Source: an uncultured Methanobrevibacter sp. (GTDB lineage: Archaea > Methanobacteriota > Methanobacteria > Methanobacteriales > Methanobacteriaceae). From it: 21,597 nt of DNA. The notes beneath the pieces are model-generated. The model worked only from the letters and a program-made list of their open reading frames with translations. It did no database searches and was not told the DNA's origin. The stretch covers positions 1 through 21,597 of the forward strand of contig NZ_CALDKF010000031.1 of NCBI RefSeq assembly GCF_937898925.1, read 5' to 3'. The translations under genes and the position numbers were made by a program. Below are positions 14,172 through 21,510 of this stretch, in pieces (the first letter of the stretch is position 1; each line of letters starts with the position of its first letter).

Positions 14172-14621
14172 ATGGAAGACGACTTTAAGCACTTAGTGCG
14201 TATATCCAGAAAGGACGTAGATGGTAACAAAACTATCCAACATGCTTTAACTGATATTAAAGGTATTGGATTATCCTTATCTAGATCTATCTGTCTTACC
14301 TTAGGTTTAAATACTGATGACCAAATCGGTTACATCTCTGAAGAAGATGTTTCTAAAATTGAAGCACTCTTAGAAAATCCTCAAGAATACAATATTCCTG
14401 ATTGGATGTTAAACAGACGTAACGATTACGCTACTGGTGACGACCTTCATTTGATTGAATCTGATCTTGACATGACTTTAAGAGATGATTTAAACAGAAT
14501 GAAAAAGACCAGAAGCTACAAAGGTAGAAGACACGAAGTTGGTTTACCAGTTAGAGGACAAAGAACTAAATCTACTTTCAGACACAGTTCCACTGTCGGT
14601 GTAAGTCGTAGAAGAAGATAA
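14172..14621 (+). CDS. rps13: 30S ribosomal protein S13
   Basis: A 149-residue archaeal/eukaryal-type S13 (S18 in eukaryotes), sitting in the head of the small subunit at the subunit bridge and near P-site tRNA. Its helix-hairpin-helix-like segment TDIKGIGLSLSRSICLTLGL is at about residues 27-46, and the basic C-terminal tail (GRRHEVGLPVRGQRTKSTFR onward) is the rRNA-contacting end. A longer frame opens at 14157, but GGAGGT at 14159-14164 lies 7 nt before the ATG at 14172 and inside the longer frame, so 14172 is the start. It is first in the archaeal order S13-S4-S11-RpoD-L18e-L13-S9-RpoN-RpoK. The spacer to rps4 is 90 nt. Confidence 0.95.
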   Translation: MEDDFKHLVRISRKDVDGNKTIQHALTDIKGIGLSLSRSICLTLGLNTDDQIGYISEEDVSKIEALLENPQEYNIPDWMLNRRNDYATGDDLHLIESDLDMTLRDDLNRMKKTRSYKGRRHEVGLPVRGQRTKSTFRHSSTVGVSRRRR

Positions 14622-14660
14622 TTTCTATCTTTTAACGGACTTGTATAGGGTAAATCGAAA

Positions 14661-14669
14661 TTTTATATA
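14661..14669 (+). promoter_or_regulatory. Possible internal TATA box before rps4
   Basis: CGAAATTTTATATAG in the 90-nt rps13-rps4 gap has a BRE-like CGAAA followed by TTTTATATA. A start about 25 nt later (near 14690) would leave a 20-nt leader with the GGAG site. This may give rps4 and the genes after it an extra promoter. Confidence 0.4.
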
Positions 14670-14711
14670 GATTTATAATAATTGATTATATTAAGATAAG
14701 GAGATGTGATT

Positions 14712-15248
14712 ATGGGACATCCAAGAAAAGCAAGGAAAAAGTATGATACACCACCTCATCCTTGGAATGCAGAAAGAATTAAAACTGAAAATAAATTAAT
14801 GTCTAAATACGGCTTAAAAAACAAAAAGGAAATTTGGAAAGCTGATACTTTAGTTAGAAAATACAGTAGGGAAGCAAGATACTTACTCGGTTTCTCTCAA
14901 GATCAAGTGAAAGTTGAAACAGAAGAATTATTAGGACACTTGAAAAGATCAGGAATCCTTGATGAAAACGCTCACTTAGAAAACATTCTTGATTTAACTG
15001 TTGAAGATATTTTAAGAAGAAGATTACAAACTATAGTTTTCCAAAAAGGTTTAGCTCGTACTGCTAAAGAAGCAAGAATGTTTGTAGTACACGGACACAT
15101 TGCTTTAAACGGTAAGAAATTAAATTCTCCAAGTTACGTAGTAAAAAGAGGAGAAGAAGAAGCAGTTGGTTTCTACCACTCTTCCCCAGTAGCTAAACAG
15201 ATTGAAGAATACAATAAAGCAGCAACTCAAGCTGGAGAAAATCAATAA
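14712..15248 (+). CDS. rps4: 30S ribosomal protein S4
   Basis: A 178-residue archaeal S4 (eukaryotic uS4/S9), a primary 16S rRNA binder that starts assembly of the small-subunit body. It begins MGHPRKARKKYDTPPHPWN, a typical archaeal N-terminus, and carries an S4 RNA-binding domain at about residues 104-160 (RRRLQTIVFQKGLARTAKEA, then FVVHGHIALNGKKLNSPSYV). A GTG at 14706 would add two residues, but GGAG at 14700-14703 is 8 nt from the ATG at 14712, which is taken as the start. rps11 follows after 11 nt. In bacteria S4 represses the equivalent alpha operon; whether the archaeal protein does so is not known from the sequence. Confidence 0.96.
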   Translation: MGHPRKARKKYDTPPHPWNAERIKTENKLMSKYGLKNKKEIWKADTLVRKYSREARYLLGFSQDQVKVETEELLGHLKRSGILDENAHLENILDLTVEDILRRRLQTIVFQKGLARTAKEARMFVVHGHIALNGKKLNSPSYVVKRGEEEAVGFYHSSPVAKQIEEYNKAATQAGENQ

Positions 15249-15259
15249 GGTGTGTAATT

Positions 15260-15652
15260 ATGGCAAAAGACGAAAAATGGGGAATAGCTAATATTTATTC
15301 ATCCTTTAACAATACTATCTTAACTGTAACTGATATTACCGGAGCAGAAACTATCTGTCAATGGTCTGGTGGTAAAGTAGTTCGTGCAGACAGACAACAA
15401 TCCTCTCCTTTTGCAGCAATGGAAGCAGCAAACAGAGCAGCTGAAGATGCAAAAGAAAAAGGTTTTGTCGGATTACATATTAGAGTAAGAGCTCCTGGTG
15501 GAAATGGTCCTAGAAGTCCAGGTCCTGGTGCACAAGCAACCATTCGTGCATTAGCAAGAGCTGGAATCAAAATTGGTAAAATTGAAGATATCACTCCTAT
15601 ACCTCATGATGGTACTGGAAGACCAGGCGGTAAAAGAGGAAGAAGAGTATAA
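15260..15652 (+). CDS. rps11: 30S ribosomal protein S11
   Basis: A 130-residue S11 (uS11) located on the platform of the small subunit near the mRNA exit. The body (WGIANIYSSFNNTILTVTDI at about residues 7-26) and the conserved C-terminal block (PGGNGPRSPGPGAQATIRAL, then ITPIPHDGTGRPGGKRGRRV at the end) are full-length and intact. It starts 11 nt after rps4 with AAGGTGTG upstream, and rpoD follows after 12 nt, so it is tightly embedded in the operon. Confidence 0.97.
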   Translation: MAKDEKWGIANIYSSFNNTILTVTDITGAETICQWSGGKVVRADRQQSSPFAAMEAANRAAEDAKEKGFVGLHIRVRAPGGNGPRSPGPGAQATIRALARAGIKIGKIEDITPIPHDGTGRPGGKRGRRV

Positions 15653-15664
15653 GAAGGGTTTAAT

Positions 15665-16498
15665 ATGAAAATTGATGTCAAAGAGCAAGATGAAAATTCA
15701 ATGACTTTTATAGTCAGAGATGCAGAAGTTCCTTTTGTTAATGCTATTAGAAGAATTGCTATGATGAAAGTACCAAAATTAGCTATTGAAGATGTATTCA
15801 TAGTTAAAAATGATTCTGCAATGTTTGATGAAGTATTAGCTCACAGATTAGGTTTAACTCCTTTAGTTTCTGATGCAGAATCTATTGAAGGCTTAGTACT
15901 TCCAGAAGATTGTGATTGCGATAGTGAAAAAGGAGAATACTGTCCAAGATGTAGTGTTTCTTTCTCATTAAGGGAAACCGGACCTAAAACTGTATACTCT
16001 AAAGATTTAAAATCTTGTGGTGACTCAAAAATTAAACCAGTATACGATACCATCCCTCTCTTGAAATTGAAAGAGAATCAGGAAGTTGATTTAGAGGCTG
16101 TAGCAAAATTAGGAATTGGTAAAGACCATGCAAAATGGGTTCCAACCACTGTTTGTGCTTATAAACAATATCCAGAAATTGAAACTGAAGAAAAAGTTGA
16201 CAGCACTGTTGCTACTGCAGTTGTTGATGCATGTCCTAGAGGAGTGCTCGATTTTGACAGCGATGAAGGAAAGATTGAAGTTGTCGATATTGAAAACTGC
16301 TCACTTTGTAAAGCTTGTGTAAGGGCAGCAAAAGCAGCAGAATCTAAATGTATCACTGTTGGGTATCGTGAAAATGATTTTATTTTTAAAATTGAAACTG
16401 ATGGATCAATGCCTCCTAAAGAGGTTTTATTAAAAGCTTGTGATGTTTTAGATGCTAAAACAGATGAGTTTATCACATTTAGTGAAGGAGGAAGCTAA
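15665..16498 (+). CDS. rpoD: RNA polymerase subunit D with ferredoxin-like domain
   Basis: A 277-residue homologue of bacterial alpha / eukaryotic Rpb3. It pairs with subunit L to start polymerase assembly. The dimerisation core includes VPFVNAIRRIAMMKVPKLAI (residues 22-41). A CxC-x7-CxxC set (Cys 83, 85, 93, 96) is a likely metal site. Residues about 160-235 are the inserted ferredoxin-like domain: Cys190-Pro plus CxxCxxC at 212, 215 and 218, with Cys229 nearby. These can hold one [4Fe-4S] cluster. The second cluster seen in some methanogen RpoD proteins lacks its CxxCxxC here (only Cys164 remains). The start ATG follows GAAGGG by about 8 nt. rpl18e starts 2 nt after the stop, using GGAGG inside the rpoD end. 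Confidence 0.96.
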   Translation: MKIDVKEQDENSMTFIVRDAEVPFVNAIRRIAMMKVPKLAIEDVFIVKNDSAMFDEVLAHRLGLTPLVSDAESIEGLVLPEDCDCDSEKGEYCPRCSVSFSLRETGPKTVYSKDLKSCGDSKIKPVYDTIPLLKLKENQEVDLEAVAKLGIGKDHAKWVPTTVCAYKQYPEIETEEKVDSTVATAVVDACPRGVLDFDSDEGKIEVVDIENCSLCKACVRAAKAAESKCITVGYRENDFIFKIETDGSMPPKEVLLKACDVLDAKTDEFITFSEGGS

Positions 16499-16500
16499 TA

Positions 16501-16866
16501 ATGGCTAGAGAAATTAAGAAAACTAATCCTAACCTTATTGACCTTATTTACAATCTTAGAAAACAGTCTTATGAGGAAGAAGTAGGTATCTGGAAAGAAG
16601 TAGCTATCAAACTTGAAAAGCCTTGCAGAAACCAAGCTGAAGTAAGCCTTTCTCATATTAACAAACACACTGTTGAAGGAGAAACTGTGGTTATTCCAGG
16701 TAAAGTATTATCTGACGGTAAATTAGATCACAAAGTTACTATAGCAGCATTAGGATTTACTAAAAACGCTGAAGCAAAAATAGAAAAATTTGGCAGTGAA
16801 GCTCTTTCTATTGCAGAACTTGCAGAAGCAAATCCTAAAGGTAGCAATGTAAAAATTATGTTATAA
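16501..16866 (+). CDS. rpl18e: 50S ribosomal protein L18e
   Basis: A 121-residue L18e, found only in archaea and eukaryotes (L18), and a relative of bacterial L15. It has the usual archaeal length and ends with GSNVKIML, typical of the family. The conserved core VVIPGKVLSDGKLDHKVTIA is at about residues 63-82. The GGAGG ribosome-binding site lies within the last codons of rpoD, and the spacer is only 2 nt, suggesting coupled translation. rpl13 follows after 20 nt. Confidence 0.95.
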   Translation: MAREIKKTNPNLIDLIYNLRKQSYEEEVGIWKEVAIKLEKPCRNQAEVSLSHINKHTVEGETVVIPGKVLSDGKLDHKVTIAALGFTKNAEAKIEKFGSEALSIAELAEANPKGSNVKIML

Positions 16867-16886
16867 GCTAAAGGATTGGTGTAAAA

Positions 16887-17315
16887 ATGATGATTATTAA
16901 CGGTGAAGGACATATTTTAGGAAGACTTGCTAGTGTAGTCAGCAAGCAACTTCTCGAAGGCGAAGAGATTGTAGTTCTCAACGCTGAAAAAATAATGTTA
17001 ACTGGTAATAAAGATTGGGCTTACGCTAAGTACAAACAAAGAGTAGACAGAGCATCTATCTCTAACCCTCGTGACTTAGGTCCTAAATACCCAAGAAGAC
17101 CAGAAGATATATTCAGAAGAACCGTAAGAGGTATGTTACCTATGAAAAAAGCAAAAGGTAAAACTGCTTTCAAAGGATTCAAAGCATTTGTAGGTGTACC
17201 TGAAGAGTATGCTGATGCTGAACTTATAACCATGCCTGAAGCTGAATATAACGACATTAAAAAAGGAATGGAATTAGGAGAAATCTCTAAACTTTTAGGA
17301 GCTAAATTCGAATAG
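16887..17315 (+). CDS. rpl13: 50S ribosomal protein L13
   Basis: A 142-residue L13 (uL13), an early-assembly large-subunit protein. Landmarks are INGEGHILGRLASVVSKQLL at residues 4-23, LNAEKIMLTGNK at about 30-41 and the archaeal/eukaryal motif YPRRPEDIFRRTVRGMLPMK near 68-87. GGTG at 16878-16881 supports the first of two adjacent ATG codons; the second, 3 nt on, is equally close in practice. rps9 follows after 72 nt. Confidence 0.95.
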   Translation: MMIINGEGHILGRLASVVSKQLLEGEEIVVLNAEKIMLTGNKDWAYAKYKQRVDRASISNPRDLGPKYPRRPEDIFRRTVRGMLPMKKAKGKTAFKGFKAFVGVPEEYADAELITMPEAEYNDIKKGMELGEISKLLGAKFE

Positions 17316-17387
17316 ATTTAGTGAAAGTTTGATTTGTTCTAATTAAGGATTATTATACGAATTATATTAAATAATGGAGTAATTGAT

Positions 17388-17786
17388 ATGAAAGTTGTTC
17401 ATACAAGCGGTAAGCGTAAAACAGCTATTGCAAGAGGTACTGTAAGAGAAGGTACTGGTAAAGTAAGAATCAATAAAGTTCCTTTAGAACTTTATTCTCC
17501 AGAACTTGCACGTTTAAAATTAACCGAACCATTAGAATTAGCTGGAGATGTTGCTAACCAAGTGGACATTTCCATCAGAGTTAATGGTGGAGGAGTTATG
17601 GGCCAAGCTGAAGCTGCACGTATGGTAATTGCAAAAGGTTTAGTTCAATGGACTCAAGACATGGACTTAAAAGAGATCTACACTCAATATGACAGAACCA
17701 TGTTAGTAGGTGACCCAAGACGTTCTGAACCTAAAAAATACGGTGGTCCTGGAGCTAGAGCTCGTAAACAAAAAAGTTACAGATAA
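17388..17786 (+). CDS. rps9: 30S ribosomal protein S9
   Basis: A 132-residue S9 (uS9, eukaryotic S16). Its C-terminal tail, ending in KKYGGPGARARKQKSYR, reaches the P-site tRNA, and the terminal Arg is conserved. The start MKVVHTSGKRKTAIARGTVR is standard for archaea. GGAG lies 9 nt upstream of the ATG. A 218-nt gap separates it from rpoN, containing a 9-bp inverted repeat (17948-17956 and 17966-17974) and some T-runs, so rpoN-rpoK may be transcribed partly on their own. Confidence 0.97.
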   Translation: MKVVHTSGKRKTAIARGTVREGTGKVRINKVPLELYSPELARLKLTEPLELAGDVANQVDISIRVNGGGVMGQAEAARMVIAKGLVQWTQDMDLKEIYTQYDRTMLVGDPRRSEPKKYGGPGARARKQKSYR

Positions 17787-18004
17787 TTTTTATACATTAT
17801 GTATTTAATATAAATTTTACAATTCCTTTAAATAGGGCGTCCTGTCTTTTTTGAAGTTTGTAAAATTTATCAAATTCTCTGTAAGTATTTTCTAATCTTT
17901 TTAATTTTTCATTTGAGATTGGAAAAAGTTGTAAAATTTAATTTGATTATTTCATATTCTTTAATTATGAAATATGTTTTATATAAAAAGGAAATGATGA
18001 TTAT

Positions 18005-18175
18005 ATGATACCTATACGATGTATAAGTTGTGGAAAACCCGTTTCTGCATATTTTGATGAATACAACCGCAGATTAGCTGATGGTGAAGAGTCAAAAGAT
18101 ATTTTGGATGATATGGGTATTACAAGATATTGTTGTAGAAGAATGTTAATTTCTCATGTTGAAACTTGGGAATAA
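18005..18175 (+). CDS. rpoN: RNA polymerase subunit N (Rpb10 homologue)
   Basis: A 56-codon gene, short enough to be missed by length filters. The product starts MIPIRCISCGKPVSAYFDEY and ends ISHVETWE. CxxC at residues 6-9 and the CC pair at residues 43-44 are the zinc-zipper ligands of Rpb10/RpoN, which holds the D-L platform against the large subunit in RNA polymerase. GGAAATGAT just upstream is the ribosome-binding site; ATG codons at 17994 and 17997 run into a stop within five codons, so 18005 is the start. It occupies the expected place between rps9 and rpoK. Confidence 0.95.
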   Translation: MIPIRCISCGKPVSAYFDEYNRRLADGEESKDILDDMGITRYCCRRMLISHVETWE

Positions 18176-18293
18176 TCTTTATCCTTTTTTATTTTTTATT
18201 TTAGGCTTAAATGATTATTTTATCAATTTGGGAATTAATTAGCTATTAATAGTTTATACAATTGATTATTGTTTAATAATTAGGAGTTAAATA

Positions 18294-18512
18294 ATGGCTG
18301 CAAATAAAGACAATACAAAAAAATTAACAAGATTCGAAAAGGCTAGAGTTTTAGGTGCAAGAGCTATTCAGCTTTCCATGGGCGCAAAGCCTATGAAACA
18401 CAAGGAAATTGAAAAATTCCTTAAAAGTTCCAAATCTCTTGATCCTATTGACATAGCTACTAAGGAACTTGAATTAGGCATTTTGCCTTTAAACGTTAGA
18501 CACAAAGAATAA
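18294..18512 (+). CDS. rpoK: RNA polymerase subunit K (Rpb6 / omega homologue)
   Basis: A 72-residue RpoK, counterpart of Rpb6 and bacterial omega, which clamps the C-terminal part of the largest subunit. The conserved core is LTRFEKARVLGARAIQLSMG at about residues 11-30, then DPIDIATKELELGILPLNVR at about 51-70. The N-terminal nine residues are a charged extension. GGAG 8 nt before the ATG supports the start. Two tandem hairpins follow the stop, likely ending the transcription unit. Confidence 0.96.
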   Translation: MAANKDNTKKLTRFEKARVLGARAIQLSMGAKPMKHKEIEKFLKSSKSLDPIDIATKELELGILPLNVRHKE

Positions 18513-18531
18513 ATCATTTATTCTTTTATCT

Positions 18532-18595
18532 ATTCTTTTTTATTTTAAAAAAGAATTTAAAAATCAGTATAACTGTTCTTTTTATTTAAAAAGAA
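18532..18595. terminator. Two tandem near-identical hairpins after rpoK
   Basis: ATTCTTTTTT-ATTTT-AAAAAAGAAT (18532-18556) and TTCTTTTT-ATTT-AAAAAGAA (18576-18595) are two perfect stem-loops of almost the same sequence, 19 nt apart. They start 20 nt after the rpoK stop. The T-rich left arms could themselves act as stop signals for archaeal polymerase. Confidence 0.5.
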
Positions 18596-19067
18596 TTTTA
18601 TATATTTAATGATTAAGTATTTAAGTGATAAATTACTTAATAATATTATAAATAAATTATTAAAATTATTTAATTTAGATTTTAAATCATATAATTTATT
18701 TAAATTTATTTATTTCTTTAAATTAAGAATATCATATGCAATCTATAAATCAACCTTCTAGTTTTTTTATGATTATTAAATCCATTATAGATTTTATGGT
18801 AAGACGAATTGAATAAGGATTCTTTTGAATCTCATTGGTAAATTGATTATTGATTAATTGTATTGATAATGAATTATTGATTATTTAATGATCATTAGTT
18901 AATTTGAACCTTATAGTCAATATTAGGCTTATTTAGTCCGTTGTCATAATAAAACTAGCAAATTGCATACTTAAAATTGCATATTTATTATCTGAAATTT
19001 TAAGGAATAGTTAAATTTCATTTATAATATTAATTTAAATATTCTTTATAACCTATGAGGTGTTATT
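18596..19067 (+). promoter_or_regulatory. Long AT-rich region upstream of enolase with direct repeats
   Basis: No gene is recognisable here. Noted elements are AATCTATAA/TTATAGATT arms (18740-18748 and 18785-18793, 36-nt loop), repeated TTGATTA-like strings at about 18841-18885, and an adjacent pair of 14-mers AAATTGCATACTTA and AAATTGCATATTTA (18960-18973, 18974-18987). The 14-mers lie about 80-110 nt before the enolase start and are the best candidates for regulatory sites. A TATA box for eno cannot be chosen reliably among many candidates. Confidence 0.4.
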
Positions 19068-20315
19068 TTGGATAGTGTAATTGAAGATGTTCGTGTTAGA
19101 AAGATTTTAGACAGCAGGGGAAATCCTACTGTTGAAGTGGACATAATTACCTGGAACGGATTTGGAAGAGCTGCTGCACCGAGTGGTGCAAGCACTGGTT
19201 CTAGAGAAGTCGTTTCTTTCCCAGAAGGCGGAGTGAGTCAAGTAATCACTGAGGTTGAAGATTTAATCTCCTCCGAACTTATTGGTATGGCTGCTGAAGA
19301 CATTGAGGACATTGATGAAATCCTTAAGGAAATTGATGGAACCGATAACTTGTCTGCAATTGGTGGAAATACCACTGTAGCTGTTTCAATGGCTGCAGCT
19401 AAAGCAGCTGCAATGAGTTACAATTTGCCTCTTTACAATTTCTTAGGAGGCAATTTCATTAAGGAAATTCCTTATCCATTAGGAAATATGATGAATGGAG
19501 GGGCTCATGCAGGTCCTAATGCACCTGACATTCAAGAGTTCCTTGTTGTTCCTGTTGGAGCAAATGACATTACAGAAGCGGTTTTCGCTAATGTCGAAGT
19601 TCATAAAAGATTAAAGGAACTCATAAGCAAAAAAGACCCTAGCTTCACTGGTGGAAAAGGTGATGAAGGAGGATGGATTCCAAACATTACCAATGATCAA
19701 GCTTTGGAAATTCAAGCTCAAGCTTGTGAAGAGGTTGGTGACGAGCTTGGTTTTATCATAAAACCTGGTTTGGATATGGCTTCATCTGAATTCTGGAGCG
19801 AGGAAGAAGGAAAATATGTCTATGGTCAAGACGGTCTTGAAAGAGACAGCGGTGACCAGGTTGATTATGTAAAAGACTTGATTGAAACTTATCATATGTT
19901 CTATGTTGAAGATCCTTTTGATGAGAAAGATTTTGAAGGATTTGCAGAGCTCACTGCAAAGGTAGGCAACAAATGCCGCGTTTGCGGAGATGACTTATTC
20001 GTAACCAATAGCGAATTGTTGGCTAAAGGAATTGAAATGAATGCTGCAAATGCAATCATTATCAAGCCAAATCAAATAGGTACTTTAACAGATACTTATG
20101 CAACTGTAAGATTAGCTAAAGAGAATGGTGTAATGCCTGTTGTTTCCCACAGATCAGGTGAAACCTGTGATGAAACCATTGCTCACTTGGCAATTGCATT
20201 CGGTGCTCCAATGATTAAAACCGGTGCAATTGGTGGTGAAAGAATAGCTAAATTAAATGAACTTATCAGAATTGAAGAGGAAATGTCCAATCCTAGAATG
20301 GCTGGTTTATATTAG
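19068..20315 (+). CDS. eno: Enolase (phosphopyruvate hydratase)
   Basis: A 415-residue enolase interconverting 2-phosphoglycerate and phosphoenolpyruvate in the cytoplasm, in methanogens mainly gluconeogenic. Landmarks in order: RKILDSRGNPTVEVDI at about residues 11-26, APSGASTGSRE near 37, GGKGDEGGWIP near 195-205 with the catalytic Glu, metal ligands in LDMASSEF, VEDPFDEKD and GDDLFVTN, then IIKPNQIGT with the catalytic Lys, and SHRSGETCDETIAHLAIAFG. The start is TTG: GAGGTG at 19057-19062 is 5 nt before it, and upstream ATG/GTG codons run into stops. In the S-H-R-S-G-E-T segment Cys follows where bacterial enzymes have Glu; archaeal enolases vary at this place. Its long upstream region sets it apart from the ribosomal operon. 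Confidence 0.96.
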   Translation: MDSVIEDVRVRKILDSRGNPTVEVDIITWNGFGRAAAPSGASTGSREVVSFPEGGVSQVITEVEDLISSELIGMAAEDIEDIDEILKEIDGTDNLSAIGGNTTVAVSMAAAKAAAMSYNLPLYNFLGGNFIKEIPYPLGNMMNGGAHAGPNAPDIQEFLVVPVGANDITEAVFANVEVHKRLKELISKKDPSFTGGKGDEGGWIPNITNDQALEIQAQACEEVGDELGFIIKPGLDMASSEFWSEEEGKYVYGQDGLERDSGDQVDYVKDLIETYHMFYVEDPFDEKDFEGFAELTAKVGNKCRVCGDDLFVTNSELLAKGIEMNAANAIIIKPNQIGTLTDTYATVRLAKENGVMPVVSHRSGETCDETIAHLAIAFGAPMIKTGAIGGERIAKLNELIRIEEEMSNPRMAGLY

Positions 20316-20441
20316 ATTTCTTTTCAATTCAGTTAATCAAATTCAGTTCAAATCATGATTATAGTAAATTTTTGAGCGAGATTTACTTTAATAAGTAGTT
20401 AAATTTTAACTAATAAAAAATTAGAAGAAAATGGTGTAAAA
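20316..20441 (+). promoter_or_regulatory. eno-ferredoxin spacer with hairpin and palindrome
   Basis: AGTAAAT (20363-20369) and ATTTACT (20381-20387) form a 7-bp hairpin. At 20396-20412, TAGTTAAATTTTAACTA is a perfect palindrome with 8-bp arms around one T, 30 nt before the ferredoxin ATG. It could be an operator for the ferredoxin gene. A pair of AATTCAGTT repeats lies just after the eno stop. Confidence 0.4.
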
Positions 20442-20633
20442 ATGTCAACTGTTATTATTGATGCAAGCAAATGTGAAAATGCAGATTGTGGTGAATGTGT
20501 AGATATGTGTCCTATGGAAATCTTTTCCTTAGACGGAGACAAAATCGTAACTGATCATGAAGACGAATGTACTTTATGTGAAGTATGTGTCGACATGTGT
20601 CCTAACGACTGCATTACTATCAAAGATGAATAA
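20442..20633 (+). CDS. 2[4Fe-4S] ferredoxin
   Basis: A 63-residue, very acidic ferredoxin and a soluble low-potential electron carrier. Motif 1 is Cys11-x4-Cys16-x2-Cys19-x3-Cys23-Pro, with two extra residues between the first two cysteines; motif 2 is the standard Cys43-x2-Cys46-x2-Cys49-x3-Cys53-Pro. All eight ligands for two [4Fe-4S] clusters are present. The widened first motif is known from other archaeal ferredoxins and polyferredoxin repeats. GGTGT before the ATG is the ribosome-binding site. It stands between eno and rps2 as its own short gene. Its partner enzymes cannot be told from here, but methanogens have several ferredoxins for oxidoreductases and hydrogenases. Confidence 0.93.
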   Translation: MSTVIIDASKCENADCGECVDMCPMEIFSLDGDKIVTDHEDECTLCEVCVDMCPNDCITIKDE

Positions 20634-20700
20634 ATTTGTTGATTTTAGACAAGAGTTCATTTAAAGTCCTTTGGATTTTATTGAATTCTTTTCTTATTTT

Positions 20701-20721
20701 TTAATTATTCTTAATAATTAA
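20701..20721. terminator. Short A/T hairpin between ferredoxin and rps2
   Basis: TTAATTATT-CTT-AATAATTAA is a perfect 9-bp stem with a 3-nt loop, preceded by a T6 run (about 20697-20702). It may help end the ferredoxin transcript. All pairs are A-T, so it is weak as an RNA structure. Confidence 0.3.
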
Positions 20722-20766
20722 ATAAAATTTCAATAAAAATTATGTTTTATATTATATGGTGATAAA

Positions 20767-21363
20767 GTGTCAGATTTATTAATCCCTTTAGAAAAGTATT
20801 TGGCTGCTGGGTTACACATTGGTACCCAACAAAAAACTAGTGACATGGAAAAATACATTTTCCGTGTAAGATCCGATGGTTTATATGTCTTAGACGTTCG
20901 TAAAACTGATGAAAGAATCAGAGCTGTTGCTAAATTCTTAGCAAAATACGACCCAGATGACATTTTAGTAGTAGCTACCCGTCAATACGGTCAAGCTCCT
21001 GTTAAAAAATTCGGTGAAATCACTGGATGTAAAACCATTCCTGGTAGATTCATCCCAGGTACCTTAACCAACCCACAATACGCTAAATTCATTGAACCTA
21101 AAGTTATTGTTGTAACTGACCCAAGATCCGACTCTCAAGCAATTTTAGAATCCAAACAAAACGGTATTCCTGTAGTAGGTTTATGCGATTCTGAAAACTT
21201 ACTTGCTAACGTAGATATTTGTGTTCCATCTAACAACAAAGGTAGAAAAGCTATAGCTTTAATCTACTGGTTACTTGCAAGACAAATCTTAAGAGAAAGA
21301 GGAATTCTTGGCGAAGACGAAGATTTAGACATTGAATCTTCTGACTTTGAATTAAAGTTCTAA
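20767..21363 (+). CDS. rps2: 30S ribosomal protein S2
   Basis: A 198-residue archaeal S2 (uS2, related to eukaryotic SA), which sits at the junction of head and body of the small subunit. Conserved blocks are YLAAGLHIGTQQKTSDMEKY at about residues 10-29, GRFIPGTLTNPQ near 97 and VVTDPRSDSQAILESKQNGI near 116-135, followed by GLCDSEN. The start is GTG at 20767 with GGTGAT at 20758-20763 immediately upstream, in the geometry of other genes here. The length is normal. It stands after the ferredoxin gene in the usual methanobacterial order. Confidence 0.95.
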   Translation: MSDLLIPLEKYLAAGLHIGTQQKTSDMEKYIFRVRSDGLYVLDVRKTDERIRAVAKFLAKYDPDDILVVATRQYGQAPVKKFGEITGCKTIPGRFIPGTLTNPQYAKFIEPKVIVVTDPRSDSQAILESKQNGIPVVGLCDSENLLANVDICVPSNNKGRKAIALIYWLLARQILRERGILGEDEDLDIESSDFELKF

Positions 21364-21400
21364 ATTAATTAATTTTCATTAATTAATTAAAACTTTTTTT
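21363..21400 (+). terminator. Palindromic hairpin plus T-run after rps2
   Basis: AATTAATTAAT-TTTC-ATTAATTAATT is a perfect 11-bp stem that overlaps the last base of the rps2 stop codon and is followed by a T7 run ending about 21400. It has the form of an intrinsic terminator, though the stem is all A-T. Confidence 0.5.
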
Positions 21401-21430
21401 CTATATCTTTTTACTTTTTAAACTTTTTAA

Positions 21431-21510
21431 ATTCTATTTTTATCTATTTTTATCTATTATTATCTATTATTATCTATTTTTATCTATTTTTATCTATTTT
21501 TATCTATTTT
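21431..21510. repeat. 10-bp tandem repeat, eight units
   Basis: The decamer TATCTATTTT recurs eight times in register (first unit ATTCTATTTT, units 3 and 4 TATCTATTAT). The 10-bp period puts T-runs on one face of the helix each turn. It lies 70 nt after rps2 in gene-free DNA that runs to the window end (21364-21597), where nothing else is recognised. Confidence 0.8.

Noticed and set aside
17832..17850. GGGCGTCCTGTC followed by T6 after rps9 as an intrinsic terminator
   Set aside because: Only a 3-bp stem can be formed. The T-run alone may slow polymerase, but this is not enough to call it.
17977..17985. TTTTATATA as a promoter for rpoN
   Set aside because: It is only about 20 nt before the start codon, so the transcript would start at or after the ATG and lose the GGAAATGAT ribosome-binding site.
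21431..21510. CRISPR array
   Set aside because: Units are 10 bp with no spacers, so this is a simple tandem repeat.
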